Below are positions 46,838 to 55,340 of a DNA stretch of 64,000 nucleotides, one piece after another. Both the position numbers and the translations under genes were made by a program. The notes beneath the pieces were generated by a model. That model made no database searches. It was not told where the DNA came from and was given only the letters and a program-made list of their open reading frames with translations. Source of the DNA: JAIQFL01 sp035295745 (GTDB taxonomy: Bacteria; Acidobacteriota; Terriglobia; Bryobacterales; Bryobacteraceae); NCBI GenBank assembly GCA_035295745.1, contig DATGIL010000013.1, forward strand, positions 62,001-126,000, read 5' to 3'. Every line of letters begins with the position of its first letter. Position 1 is the stretch's first letter.

Positions 46838-47500
46838 CTATCCTGCTTGTCGTTTGGACTTGATTTCGGCCAGAAGACGATCGATCTCGCGATCTTTGTC
46901 CATGGCGGCGAAGCGGCCATCTACATCGTCGGCCACCAGTTCCGCCTTGGCCTGATTGACAGCTTCGTGGAGATTCACCTTGTTCTTCATGCGGTCGAAA
47001 GCCGCCGCCTTGGAGTTGTCGCCCATGGCCATGCCGGCGTCAGTGGCTTTACCCAAAGCACGAGATCGGCGGGCCTGTGCCATCAGCACGTCGCTTTTGG
47101 TCTGGGCTTCGGTCAGCTTTTGCTGCAACTTGATCAGGGCGTTCTTGAGGTTTTCCACTTGTGTCCTCTGATCCTCCACCTGCTGGTGGAAGCTTTCTGT
47201 CATGGACTTGTAGGTCATGGCACGGGCCACGGCGGCGCGAGCCAGGGCATCGTCCTTTTTGTCGACCGCCATCTCTGCACGACGCAGCCACTGCTGTTCG
47301 TTGTCGGCATTCTCCTTGAGCTTGCCCTGCAGCACGTGTTGGTCGGCCATTGAAATCGCCACCTGCGTTTTCACCTGCAGCAGTTGATTCTGCATGTCGA
47401 GGATGACTTGCTTGATCATTTTTTCCGGGTCTTCGGCCTTATCCACCAGGTCGTTGATATTTGCCCGGACCAGCGTTGCGACTCGTTCTAACAGTGCCAT
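46838..47500 (-). CDS. PspA/IM30 family phage-shock protein
   Basis: 220 residues. The N-terminal amphipathic helix starts MALLERVATLVRANIN, followed by DPEKMIKQVILDM and long heptad-rich coiled coil to about 190, the PspA/Vipp1 pattern. These proteins form ESCRT-III-like rods or rings that stabilise the inner membrane under stress. It is 11 bp downstream of the flotillin gene. No PspB, PspC or PspF is encoded here, so regulation is likely via the XRE protein at the operon head. Confidence 0.95.
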   Translation of the reverse strand: MALLERVATLVRANINDLVDKAEDPEKMIKQVILDMQNQLLQVKTQVAISMADQHVLQGKLKENADNEQQWLRRAEMAVDKKDDALARAAVARAMTYKSMTESFHQQVEDQRTQVENLKNALIKLQQKLTEAQTKSDVLMAQARRSRALGKATDAGMAMGDNSKAAAFDRMKNKVNLHEAVNQAKAELVADDVDGRFAAMDKDREIDRLLAEIKSKRQAG

Positions 47501-47511
47501 GATGGTTCTCC

Positions 47512-48963
47512 CTATTGCGCTGCGCCCGGCGCTGCGCCCTTAGATTTGTCGTTCGGACCTGACGACTTGTCGCCGATCTGCCGCACCTTCGAGAACAGCT
47601 CGTTGAGAGGCATGCCCGAGAGCGTCTCGAACAGAGCGGGGATCTGCGCCGCCATTTCCGTAATATCGCCGGTGATCTTGTGCATTCCGGCGGACTGTCC
47701 ATTACCGGTGGAGACGATCGTGATCTTGTCGATGTTGGCAAGCGGCGCCGCCAAGGCCCTAACCACTTCGGGCATGTTGGTGATCAGCTTGTCGACGATG
47801 GCCGCCTGGTTGAATTCCTGGTAGGCTTCGGCCTTCACGTTCATGGCCTTGGCTTCGGCTTCGCCCTTCTTGAAAATAATCTCGGCTTCGGCTTCACCCT
47901 GCGTGCGGATCGAGGAGGCGCGTCCTTCAGCCTCCATGATCAGACGAGACTTCTCGGCGGCGGCCAGAGTCTCGATGCGCTTGCGCTCGTACTCGGCCTG
48001 CATCATTACGGTAGCGGTGAGCTCCCGGTCGCGGCGCAGAATTTCCGCTTCCTGCACTTTGACTTCGTGCTCCTTCTCGATCTGGTGAATGGTCACTTCC
48101 TCGGCGCGCACCTGCTGCTGCATGATGTTGCCTTGGATCTCGTAGGCCTTGTCCGCACTGGCCTGCTGCTTTTTGACCATTTCCAGATAGTTGGCTTTCT
48201 TGACCTCGAGGTCGCGCTGCGATTCCGCCTGCTTGGCTTGCGAAAGCGTCTCGGCGAGCACGCGCTCCTGGTCTGCCTGGGCCTTGGCGACCGCGGCCTC
48301 CCGGGAGGCTACGGCGCGGCGGATGGCGGTGTCGCGATCCGCTTCAGCGGTGGCTACGTCGGCGTCACGCTTGATGCGCGCCACGTCGGGACGTCCCATG
48401 TTGGTGATGTACTCGTTCTTATCGCGGACTTCCTTGATGGTGAACGAAATCACTTCGAGCCCCATCTTGTTCATGTCGTCGGCGCAGGTGGAGCGCATCC
48501 GGTCGCCCACCATCTCGGGCTGCTTGACGATCTCTTCCACGGTGAGCTGGCCGATGATGCCGCGCAAGTGGCCTTCCATCACCAGCCGGATCAGGGCTTC
48601 CCGATCGTCCGGCGATTTGGTGAGGAACTGCTCGGCGGCCGTCAGAATCGACTCGGGATCGGACTTGACCTTGATCTGTGCGACAGCTTCCACCGTGACC
48701 GCCACGCCCTGACGGGTGTAGAGATCCTGTTTCGGCGCGACGTCGAACGACATCAGCTCGAGCGACAGCCCACGGGCGCTTTCTACCATGGGGAAAATGA
48801 CCGTGCCCCGTCCCTTGACGACGCGGGTACCCCGGAAACCGTACACGATAATGGCTTCGTGGGGCCCCGCCTTGCGGAACAGCTTGGCGAACATCGCCAT
48901 CAGGAAAATGATCGCCAGGACCATGAGTCCCGCGATAATAAACGTTGGATTGGTGCCTTCCAT
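47512..48963 (-). CDS. Flotillin-like SPFH protein (YqiK/FloT type)
   Basis: 483 residues from MEGTNPTF, with AAGGAG upstream of the ATG. One N-terminal membrane anchor (about 8-26) is followed by an SPFH domain (GTVIFPMVESARGL, DLYTRQGVAVTVEAVAQIKV), a long Ala/Glu-rich coiled coil (200-400) and a C-terminal oligomerisation tail. Flotillins scaffold membrane microdomains and commonly pair with NfeD proteins, whose gene ends 50 bp upstream. Confidence 0.95.
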   Translation of the reverse strand: MEGTNPTFIIAGLMVLAIIFLMAMFAKLFRKAGPHEAIIVYGFRGTRVVKGRGTVIFPMVESARGLSLELMSFDVAPKQDLYTRQGVAVTVEAVAQIKVKSDPESILTAAEQFLTKSPDDREALIRLVMEGHLRGIIGQLTVEEIVKQPEMVGDRMRSTCADDMNKMGLEVISFTIKEVRDKNEYITNMGRPDVARIKRDADVATAEADRDTAIRRAVASREAAVAKAQADQERVLAETLSQAKQAESQRDLEVKKANYLEMVKKQQASADKAYEIQGNIMQQQVRAEEVTIHQIEKEHEVKVQEAEILRRDRELTATVMMQAEYERKRIETLAAAEKSRLIMEAEGRASSIRTQGEAEAEIIFKKGEAEAKAMNVKAEAYQEFNQAAIVDKLITNMPEVVRALAAPLANIDKITIVSTGNGQSAGMHKITGDITEMAAQIPALFETLSGMPLNELFSKVRQIGDKSSGPNDKSKGAAPGAAQ

Positions 48964-49013
48964 AAACTCTGACTCTCCTTTGGTGGACACTCAGGCGCAA
49001 TTGCCGAGGCCAC

Positions 49014-49604
49014 CTACTTCATCTCGAGTTCGCTCAGCGGATCCTCCCACGGGCGAACGTATGCAATACCTTTCTCGTAGCGCGTAACCATGACTTCCGC
49101 GCCTTTAGGGATCTCGGTGCCATCCTCGCTGCGCGCGCCGGTGACGCGGCGCGTTCCCTCCTGCGAATAGACCAACTCGCCGGTACCGCCCGGGCGGATC
49201 GGAATGCTCAGACGGCCGAGCACTCCCGTCATCTCGTAGTCCATGGGATTCAGTGCGGCCTCTCTCGCCATCAGCACTTTTGCGAGGAAGAGGAAGACTA
49301 TCGAAGCAGCGCCGATCCCGCTGAGGGTGGAAACTCCCAGGGCCAGCGCGAACCAGACGTTGTAATACCGCTCCAGCAGGTAGCCAGTGCCGCCGAACCA
49401 CGCGAGGAATGCGGCAATGGTGCCGAAATTGAACCACGAGAGACCGCCTCCGCGCGTCATCCCTCGGCCGCCAGGGCCATGGGCCACGTGGACACCGCTA
49501 TGCAGATGCACGTGCGGCAAGTGCACACTGCCGGCGAACAGCGCCAAAGCGCTGAGGCCGAAGCCCACGAGGAAACAGATGAGATAGAAGCTTGACCAGG
49601 TCAT
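49014..49604 (-). CDS. NfeD-like membrane protein
   Basis: 196 residues from MTWSSFYL (GAGGAGG upstream). It has N-terminal, middle and third membrane segments, a His-rich loop (HLPHVHLHSGVHVAH), then a C-terminal OB-fold (MTGVLGRLSIPIRPGGTGEL, GAEVMVTRYEKGIAYV) typical of NfeD1b/YuaF. It is a partner of the flotillin downstream. The ATG overlaps the stop of the XRE gene (ATGA). Confidence 0.92.
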   Translation of the reverse strand: MTWSSFYLICFLVGFGLSALALFAGSVHLPHVHLHSGVHVAHGPGGRGMTRGGGLSWFNFGTIAAFLAWFGGTGYLLERYYNVWFALALGVSTLSGIGAASIVFLFLAKVLMAREAALNPMDYEMTGVLGRLSIPIRPGGTGELVYSQEGTRRVTGARSEDGTEIPKGAEVMVTRYEKGIAYVRPWEDPLSELEMK

Positions 49605-50104
49605 GAACGCCTCCTCGGCTTTTTTGCATTCGAAGCTGCCGGCGCCCTGAGTACTTCGATCAGGCGTTCGGCCAGCCCCGGGTTTTCTAAAATCGTGCCC
49701 AGCAGGACGAGGCACATACGGGAATCTGCGTGACGGGCGACGGTGAGCAACGCCTCGTGCAGATCGGGGTCCTTGCTGAAGCGCTCCGCGCCCCCGATCA
49801 GCCAGAGATCCAGCTTGTCTTCCAGCGCACCCACGTCCGAAATCAACTCGTTCTGGTAGCCTTCGGGGTCATCCACCAGGTAGCCGGGATGAACCTTAAA
49901 GAACCGGGCCAGCAGCATACGGCTGGAGTTGGTAAGGTGCGGCCGCGCGCCGCTTTCGATCTGCGAAAGGTAGCTCTGGCTGATCGACTTGCCGAGCTCC
50001 TTCTGGATCAGGCGGCCCATCTCCTGTTGGGAGATTTCGCGGTCCAGCCCGCGCAAGGTGCCTTCCACCTCTCGCAGGTACCGGATTTTTTCACCGAGTC
50101 GCAT
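49601..50104 (-). CDS. XRE-family transcriptional regulator of the NfeD-flotillin-PspA operon
   Basis: 167 residues from MRLGEKIRYLR. The helix-turn-helix (about 24-57) reads ISQQEMGRLIQ, then SQSYLSQIESG, a Cro/CI pattern. The C-terminal half is helical, with no known sensor domain visible. Its start codon abuts a 38-bp palindrome and lacks a ribosome site, so a leaderless mRNA is possible. It is the first gene of a six-gene operon, so self-regulation is likely. Confidence 0.88.
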   Translation of the reverse strand: MRLGEKIRYLREVEGTLRGLDREISQQEMGRLIQKELGKSISQSYLSQIESGARPHLTNSSRMLLARFFKVHPGYLVDDPEGYQNELISDVGALEDKLDLWLIGGAERFSKDPDLHEALLTVARHADSRMCLVLLGTILENPGLAERLIEVLRAPAASNAKKPRRRS

Positions 50105-50141
50105 ATCGCAATTTGTAATAACTCTATTGCAATTTGCGATA
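50104..50141. promoter_or_regulatory. 38-bp palindromic operator at the stress-operon start
   Basis: Arms TATCGCAATTTGTAATA (50104-50120) and TATTGCAATTTGCGATA (50125-50141) match in 15 of 17 positions around a 4-bp centre. It abuts the XRE start codon and covers the place expected for its promoter. A dimeric XRE repressor bound here would block the whole operon. Confidence 0.8.
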
Positions 50142-50241
50142 ATAGTCAAGAGGAGAATTAGGCCTGTTTTCAACGATACGCGGGCAATTGGTACCGGCGG
50201 GATAATGCGGTGAATGCGGGGAAAGGGACCAGCGGGGCCCT

Positions 50242-50247
50242 TATAAT
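50242..50247 (+). promoter_or_regulatory. Candidate -10 element for the CusF-like gene
   Basis: TATAAT ends 9 bp before the ATG at 50257, with AAAGGG between as a ribosome site. No clear -35, so the leader would be very short or the box incidental. Confidence 0.3.
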
Positions 50248-50256
50248 GAAAGGGAA

Positions 50257-50562
50257 ATGAGCCTTAAATGGATCGTGATTGGGGTGTTTGCGCTGGCACT
50301 GATCGGTTGCAAGGCGAAACTGCCCGAGGGCAAACGCTACCCCATCCAGGGTGAGATCACAGCACTAGACACCAGTGCCAAGACGGCCACGATCAATGCC
50401 GGAAAAATCGAGGGCTGGATGGAGGCGATGACGATGGAGTACCCCGTCAAGCCCGACGCGGAGTTTCAGAAACTGCATGTCGGCGACCACATAGACGCAA
50501 CCGTAGTGGTCAGTGATCCCGGTTACTACGTTACCGATGTGACGGTGAAGCCCAAACAGTAA
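50257..50562 (+). CDS. CusF-like copper-binding lipoprotein
   Basis: 101 residues. The lipoprotein signal ends in LIGC (Cys18). The rest is a small OB-fold: PIQGEITALD, GWMEAMTMEYPV (the Trp and two Met that bind Cu(I) in CusF-type proteins) and a C-terminal Val-rich strand. It probably binds or hands over copper in the periplasm. It converges on the redoxin gene, from which it is 6 bp apart at the 3' end. Confidence 0.85.
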   Translation: MSLKWIVIGVFALALIGCKAKLPEGKRYPIQGEITALDTSAKTATINAGKIEGWMEAMTMEYPVKPDAEFQKLHVGDHIDATVVVSDPGYYVTDVTVKPKQ

Positions 50563-50568
50563 ACGAAG

Positions 50569-51147
50569 CTACTTCTTCTTCGCGGCGTGGCTGCCTGCCG
50601 AAGTGGCGGGCGCCGGCTTCAATAACTTTTCGAGTTCCGCGCGAGTGTTGGTTTCGGGGTTCTGGAAAAAAGAACTTTCGGCCGGGAAATCATCGCGAAT
50701 CATTCCCTTCGCGTCGACGAACACCATGTGGGGAACGTATGCGAGGCGTTGATCGGTAGCGGAGTATCCGAGGAATGCGCGCACCGCCGGATCATTGGAC
50801 CAACCGACAGGAAAGGTCGGCTTATACTGCTGGATAAATCCAGGTACGCTCTGATCGGCGGAGGGTGCGAAGGCCACCTCGACAATCTGCACGCCCTTGG
50901 GTGTGTACTCTTTGGCCAGAGGGTTCAGGGTATTGGTGGTGAGCGCCTGACAGTGCGGGCAGCCCGTGCTAATGAGAACCAGAGCCACGACCTTCCCTTT
51001 AAGCTGACTGAGTTGGAGGGGCGGTGCTCCCGCACGCATGATGGTGAACGGGGGAGCAGGGCGCGGCGCGTCGTCGGCCAGCGCAACATTGCCCAGTCCA
51101 ACCCAGGCACACATCGTAAAGAGCACGGCGGGAATAGCTGTACGCAT
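50569..51147 (-). CDS. Secreted TlpA/AhpC-like redoxin
   Basis: 192 residues. Signal peptide 1-24 (ending VALAD), thioredoxin-like fold with the TGCPHCQ active site around residue 64, a VPHMVFVDA cis-proline region and a Lys/Ala-rich tail. AAGGAG precedes the ATG. It probably handles thiols in the periplasm; convergence with the CusF-like lipoprotein makes a role near copper enzymes conceivable but unproven. Confidence 0.85.
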   Translation of the reverse strand: MRTAIPAVLFTMCAWVGLGNVALADDAPRPAPPFTIMRAGAPPLQLSQLKGKVVALVLISTGCPHCQALTTNTLNPLAKEYTPKGVQIVEVAFAPSADQSVPGFIQQYKPTFPVGWSNDPAVRAFLGYSATDQRLAYVPHMVFVDAKGMIRDDFPAESSFFQNPETNTRAELEKLLKPAPATSAGSHAAKKK

Positions 51148-51187
51148 AGTGTTATCTCCTTTATACTACAGGTGTCTACCGCCTTTC

Positions 51188-52138
51188 ATGGACCCCTTCG
51201 AACCTCTGTTTCGCAACCCGCATCTGCAGACCATTGCGGGTCACTATTGGAGCCGGCCGAGCGCCGGCGGCTTTCCATTGGAGCGCCGTTTTTTTCAGAC
51301 CGAACCGGGTGTGCAGGTGCTGGTGGAATCGCAGCGTCCGGCTGGTAAGGTTGTAGGCGAGATCGTGATGGTTCACGGGCTGGAGGGTTCGGGAGAAGCG
51401 GGATACATGCAGAGCCTCTCGGCGATCGCGCTGAAGTCCGGATTCGCGGCGCATCGCTTCAACATGCGCACCTGCGGTGGGACCGAACAACTCAGTCCGA
51501 CGCTGTACCATGCCGGGCTTACGTGCGATCTGACGGCTGTGTTGCGCGAGTTTCAACGCGAGGGGCGCGCCCCGGCTTTTCTGGTGGGCTTCTCGCTGGG
51601 CGGCAACGTCGTGCTGAAACTGACTGGGGAGTTGGGCGAAGAGGCGCGTTCGCTGGTGCGCGGCGTGTGTGCGGTATCGACGCCGCTGGATCTTTCAGCG
51701 TGCGCTCACCGCATCGCCCAGCCCGACAATCGGTTGTACGAGAAACGCTTCGTAAATCGCATGCGCGATCGTCTGTGCGCTACAGGCAGGTACACGCGGC
51801 AGGATTTCGAGGGGCTGCGGACGGTGATCGGAATCGACCAGGCGATTACCGCCCCATCGTTCGGTTTTGGCGATGCCGAGAACTATTATCGTACGCAGTC
51901 GGCGCTGCGTTACCTGGGCGGGATTCGGGTTCCCGTCCTGCTGATTCAGGCGAAGGACGACACGTTCATTCCGTTCGAAATCTTTGGCTCGGAGGCGGTG
52001 CGGGCGAATGGCTGCATCGAGGTGCTGGCAACGGAGCATGGCGGCCACCTCGGCTTCATCGGCCGGAAGGGGCAGCGCTTCTGGGCGGATCAGGCGGTGA
52101 TGAACTGGATTCGCGATCATGCGATCAGCGCCGCGTGA
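51188..52138 (+). CDS. YheT-type alpha/beta hydrolase
   Basis: 316 residues from MDPFEPLF (family start pattern with HLQTIAGHYW). It has an oxyanion MVHGLEGSG, the nucleophile motif VGFSLGGNV and a late His in EHGGHLGF. Members of this hydrolase group are esterases of uncertain substrate. The ATG lacks a clear ribosome site. The divergent redoxin start is 40 bp away. Confidence 0.9.
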   Translation: MDPFEPLFRNPHLQTIAGHYWSRPSAGGFPLERRFFQTEPGVQVLVESQRPAGKVVGEIVMVHGLEGSGEAGYMQSLSAIALKSGFAAHRFNMRTCGGTEQLSPTLYHAGLTCDLTAVLREFQREGRAPAFLVGFSLGGNVVLKLTGELGEEARSLVRGVCAVSTPLDLSACAHRIAQPDNRLYEKRFVNRMRDRLCATGRYTRQDFEGLRTVIGIDQAITAPSFGFGDAENYYRTQSALRYLGGIRVPVLLIQAKDDTFIPFEIFGSEAVRANGCIEVLATEHGGHLGFIGRKGQRFWADQAVMNWIRDHAISAA

Positions 52139-52153
52139 CGACGCGCCGTGCCT

Positions 52154-52491
52154 ACGAGCCGCGACCGTTAGGGAGCGTTGCCGGGCCGCAAAATCAGGTC
52201 CTTCTCGAAGCCTGTGCGCGCCGCCGTATTACAAGGCATTCGGAGGTTTCGAAGCATCTTGGCTGGTGTCTGCCCGGCCCGTCAATGTGCGGAACAATGG
52301 CGTGCACATCGTGGTCGGCAGAATTCGGACCGGAACGGCTTATGAACGACTTCAAAGCTTTGCAGCAGACGGCGTCTGAACGAAATGAGCCAAACCGGAA
52401 ACGCTGGGCTCGTCATGGCAGCACGCGATGGCGCTGTTTGAGTCCCACGCCCCTTAATATCAAGCAACGCTCCCTCACGGTCGCGGCTCGT
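52154..52491. mobile_element. 338-bp element with 28-bp terminal inverted repeats, no gene (MITE-like)
   Basis: The left end 52154-52181 (ACGAGCCGCGACC...) and the right end 52464-52491 are inverted copies with 27 of 28 matches. They use the same core as the 106-bp array at 19161. The inside (about 280 bp) holds no convincing gene. No duplicated target site is evident. It looks like a non-autonomous element or a pair of inserted repeats. Confidence 0.6.
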
Positions 52492-52521
52492 CGTACGTTA
52501 GGCTCGTAGATAGCATCGTAG

Positions 52522-52639
52522 GATCGCAGAGTGGCAAAGAATCGCAGCGCGTTAGGATCGCAGAGTGGCAGGGATCACGGAGTCGCAGGGATCACGGAGT
52601 GGCAGGAATCACGGAGTGGCAGGAATCGCGGAGTGGTGG
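52522..52639. repeat. 17-bp tandem repeat, seven imperfect copies
   Basis: Units of 17 bp, such as GATCGCAGAGTGGCAGG and GATCACGGAGTGGCAGG, run head to tail from 52522 to about 52639; the second and last are the most degenerate. The rest of the gap to 52857 shows no gene. Confidence 0.8.
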
Positions 52640-52857
52640 CATCGCTCGCCGCAGAGTCTCCAGTCCGAAATTCACAGGCCGTACGATTGAGGGTCGTCCC
52701 ATAGCGAGTCGCAAGATCGCGGGTGTGGCGCGTGGGTCGTCAGGTCAGGACCGCCGGATTGCTCGTGCAGATAACGGTCCGTAGGGGGCCCAGCCATCAT
52801 GTCGCCAGTCGTACCCTTGCGCTCTAAAGGCGAATACGGGTACTCTGGGTCTCTGCC

Positions 52858-54099
52858 ATGATGGCCTCACACGCGTCGTTCTGGGAAGCGGTGACCGGCG
52901 CTGTTCAATCGCTCCGCGGGAGTAAGCTGCGCAGTTTCCTCACTTTGCTGGGGATCATCCTGGCCACCACGACTTTGATCTCGGTGATGTCCGTGATTTC
53001 GGGGATGGACCGAATCATCGCCGAGAATGTCTCCAACATGGGCGCGGACGGCTACACCGTCACCCGCATCTTTTTCACGCAAAGAGATCCGAAGAAGTTT
53101 CTCGAACTGCTGCGGCGCAATCCCAATCTTAATAAAGACGAGTTCGCCTTTCTGCGAGAGCACGTGACCTTGACCCGCGAGATTGGAATGACCACCAATC
53201 GGAGCGTCAATTTGCATGTGGGGAAGGAAGTCTCGGAGGGTGTGCTGCTGACAGGCTGCACGCCGAATATGGCACTGATCGCAAACTACGAATCGGTGGA
53301 TGGTCATTTCATCTCGGACACAGAGAACGACCGGCGCATGAACGTCGCCTTCATCGGCAACGATGTCAAGATCAAGTTCTTCGGCGATACCAGCCCGGTG
53401 GGCCGGACCATGTCCGTAGAGGGAATTCCGTTTGAAATCGTGGGCGTTGCCAAGCCGAAAGGGTCGATCTTCGGACAGTCGCAAGACAATTTCCTGGTGA
53501 TTCCGATCGAGACTTATTTCAAGACGTGGGGCTCGCGTAACGGCATGAACTACGCGGCCACTGCGATCGATCACGCCCACCTGATGGCGGCACAGGAGGA
53601 GGCTCGTACAACTTTGCGCGCCTACCGGCACCTGCATCCGAAAGATGACGACACATTCTCCATGCTGACATCGGACGCGCTACTGGATTTTTGGAATCAG
53701 TTGACGGGCGCGATCGCGGCAACGGCGGTGGGTGTGGTTTCGGTCTTCATGGTGGTGGGTGGCGTGGTGATCATGAATATCATGCTGGCGGTGGTCACGG
53801 AGCGTACGCACGAGATCGGGATTCGGAAGTCGGTGGGCGCGCGCCGGCGCGACATTCTCAATCAGTTTCTGGTGGAGTCGTCAATGCTCTCGGGGATGGG
53901 CGGCGTGATTGGCGTGACCACCGCCTGGGTGGTTGCAGTGCTGGTTCGGAGTTTGACGCCGGTGCCGATGTCGGTTCCGGCTACTGCGGTGATTGTGGGG
54001 GTCACACTATCGGCGACGGTGGGCCTGTTCTTCGGAATCTATCCGGCACAGCGCGCCTCGAAACTGGACCCGATCGAAGCTCTGAGAGCTGAAAAGTGA
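52858..54099 (+). CDS. MacB-type ABC transporter permease
   Basis: 413 residues. N-terminal TM (LRSFLTLLGIILATTTLISV), a MacB-like periplasmic domain (up to about residue 270), then three TM helices with RTHEIGIRKSVGARRRDI and the end PAQRASKLDPIEALRAEK, all typical of the FtsX/MacB family. It has no ATPase of its own and none is in the window. An alternative ATG lies one codon on. The second permease starts 10 bp after its stop. Confidence 0.92.
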   Translation: MMASHASFWEAVTGAVQSLRGSKLRSFLTLLGIILATTTLISVMSVISGMDRIIAENVSNMGADGYTVTRIFFTQRDPKKFLELLRRNPNLNKDEFAFLREHVTLTREIGMTTNRSVNLHVGKEVSEGVLLTGCTPNMALIANYESVDGHFISDTENDRRMNVAFIGNDVKIKFFGDTSPVGRTMSVEGIPFEIVGVAKPKGSIFGQSQDNFLVIPIETYFKTWGSRNGMNYAATAIDHAHLMAAQEEARTTLRAYRHLHPKDDDTFSMLTSDALLDFWNQLTGAIAATAVGVVSVFMVVGGVVIMNIMLAVVTERTHEIGIRKSVGARRRDILNQFLVESSMLSGMGGVIGVTTAWVVAVLVRSLTPVPMSVPATAVIVGVTLSATVGLFFGIYPAQRASKLDPIEALRAEK

Positions 54100-54109
54100 G
54101 GGCGGAAAA

Positions 54110-55336
54110 ATGACAATCAGCTCCATCAGCAACGATATCCGCATGGCGCTCGCCACCACCATCGAGCACAAGATGCGTTCGTTCCTCACCATCCTCGGGG
54201 TGATTATCGGGACGGGCGCAGTGATCGGTGTGGGTTCCATCATCGCCGGACTGGATGGGGCCATCACCGGACTTTTGCGCAGCTTTGGTCCCACCACTCT
54301 GATCGTCACCAAGACGACGGCGATGGGCAACGCAACCCGCGAGGAGCGCAGTCGCAAGCCGCTGACCCTGGAGAATGCCCGCGCCATCGAGGAGCGCTGC
54401 CCGGCGGTGGAGCACGTCAGCCCGTACCTGATTCCAGGCGGCGGCCTGCGGCGGACCCGTTACAAGGGCAACGACTACTACGGCATCCAGATGGGCGGGA
54501 CGGAGTCGGGCTACGCGGCGGGCGGCACCACCATGAAGTATGGCCGCTTCTTCAGCGATGTCGAAAATACGCATCATATGCCGGTGGTCGTGATTGGCGA
54601 GGACATCCAGAAGCGATTGCTGCCCGAGACGGATCCGGTGGGCAAATGGATCGATGTGGATGGCCATGAGTTCGAGGTGATCGGAGTGATGGACCGGCCG
54701 CCGACGCAGTTGCCGGGTAGCGACGACAATCGCGTGCTCATTCCCTATTTCACGATGCGCAAGATGTTCCCGAACGCCACCGAACACATGCTGATCGCAA
54801 TTGCGTATCCAGGAATGGTGGAGGAAGCGCAAGACCAGATCCGCACGGTGCTGCGCCTGGAACGCCGCGTGCCGTTTCACGATCCCGATAACTTTTCGAT
54901 CACTACCGCCGAGCAGATGATCGAGCAGTTTCACAGCGTCACCGCGACGGTCGCGATCGTGATGGTGATCCTGAGCTCGATCGGGCTGCTGGTGGGCGGT
55001 ATCGGTGTGATGAACATCATGCTGGTAAGCGTGACGGAGAGGACTCGCGAGATCGGAATTCGCAAAGCGATCGGCGCCCGGAAGAGCGACATCATCGTTC
55101 AGTTCTTGACGGAAGCGGTGGTGTTGACCGCGCTGGGAGGCGTCCTCGGGCTGACGCTGGGCTGGACGATTTCGCGTTTGGCGGGGATCGTCTTCCCGAA
55201 TCTTCCCACCGCGGTTCCGCTTTGGGCTGCCGTGTCCGGGATCATGGTGTCGGTAGGCGTGGGTCTGTTCTTTGGAATCTGGCCCGCGGGCCGCGCAGCG
55301 CGTCTGGACCCTGTGGAAGCACTGCGCTACGAATAA
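54110..55336 (+). CDS. MacB-type ABC transporter permease
   Basis: 408 residues with the same layout as the gene before it: TM1 with HKMRSFLTILGVIIGTGAVIGV, periplasmic MacB domain, and TM2-4 with REIGIRKAIGARKSD and the end PAGRAARLDPVEALRYE. The two may form a heteromer using a shared ATPase from elsewhere. It is 4 bp from the O-antigen-ligase-like gene, so the three genes form one operon. Confidence 0.92.
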   Translation: MTISSISNDIRMALATTIEHKMRSFLTILGVIIGTGAVIGVGSIIAGLDGAITGLLRSFGPTTLIVTKTTAMGNATREERSRKPLTLENARAIEERCPAVEHVSPYLIPGGGLRRTRYKGNDYYGIQMGGTESGYAAGGTTMKYGRFFSDVENTHHMPVVVIGEDIQKRLLPETDPVGKWIDVDGHEFEVIGVMDRPPTQLPGSDDNRVLIPYFTMRKMFPNATEHMLIAIAYPGMVEEAQDQIRTVLRLERRVPFHDPDNFSITTAEQMIEQFHSVTATVAIVMVILSSIGLLVGGIGVMNIMLVSVTERTREIGIRKAIGARKSDIIVQFLTEAVVLTALGGVLGLTLGWTISRLAGIVFPNLPTAVPLWAAVSGIMVSVGVGLFFGIWPAGRAARLDPVEALRYE

Positions 55337-55340
55337 GCGA

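Noticed and set aside
52119..52509. Small plus-strand frames inside the inverted-repeat element
   Set aside because: They read through the terminal repeats, have no ribosome site and no conserved sequence; a transposase would be far longer.
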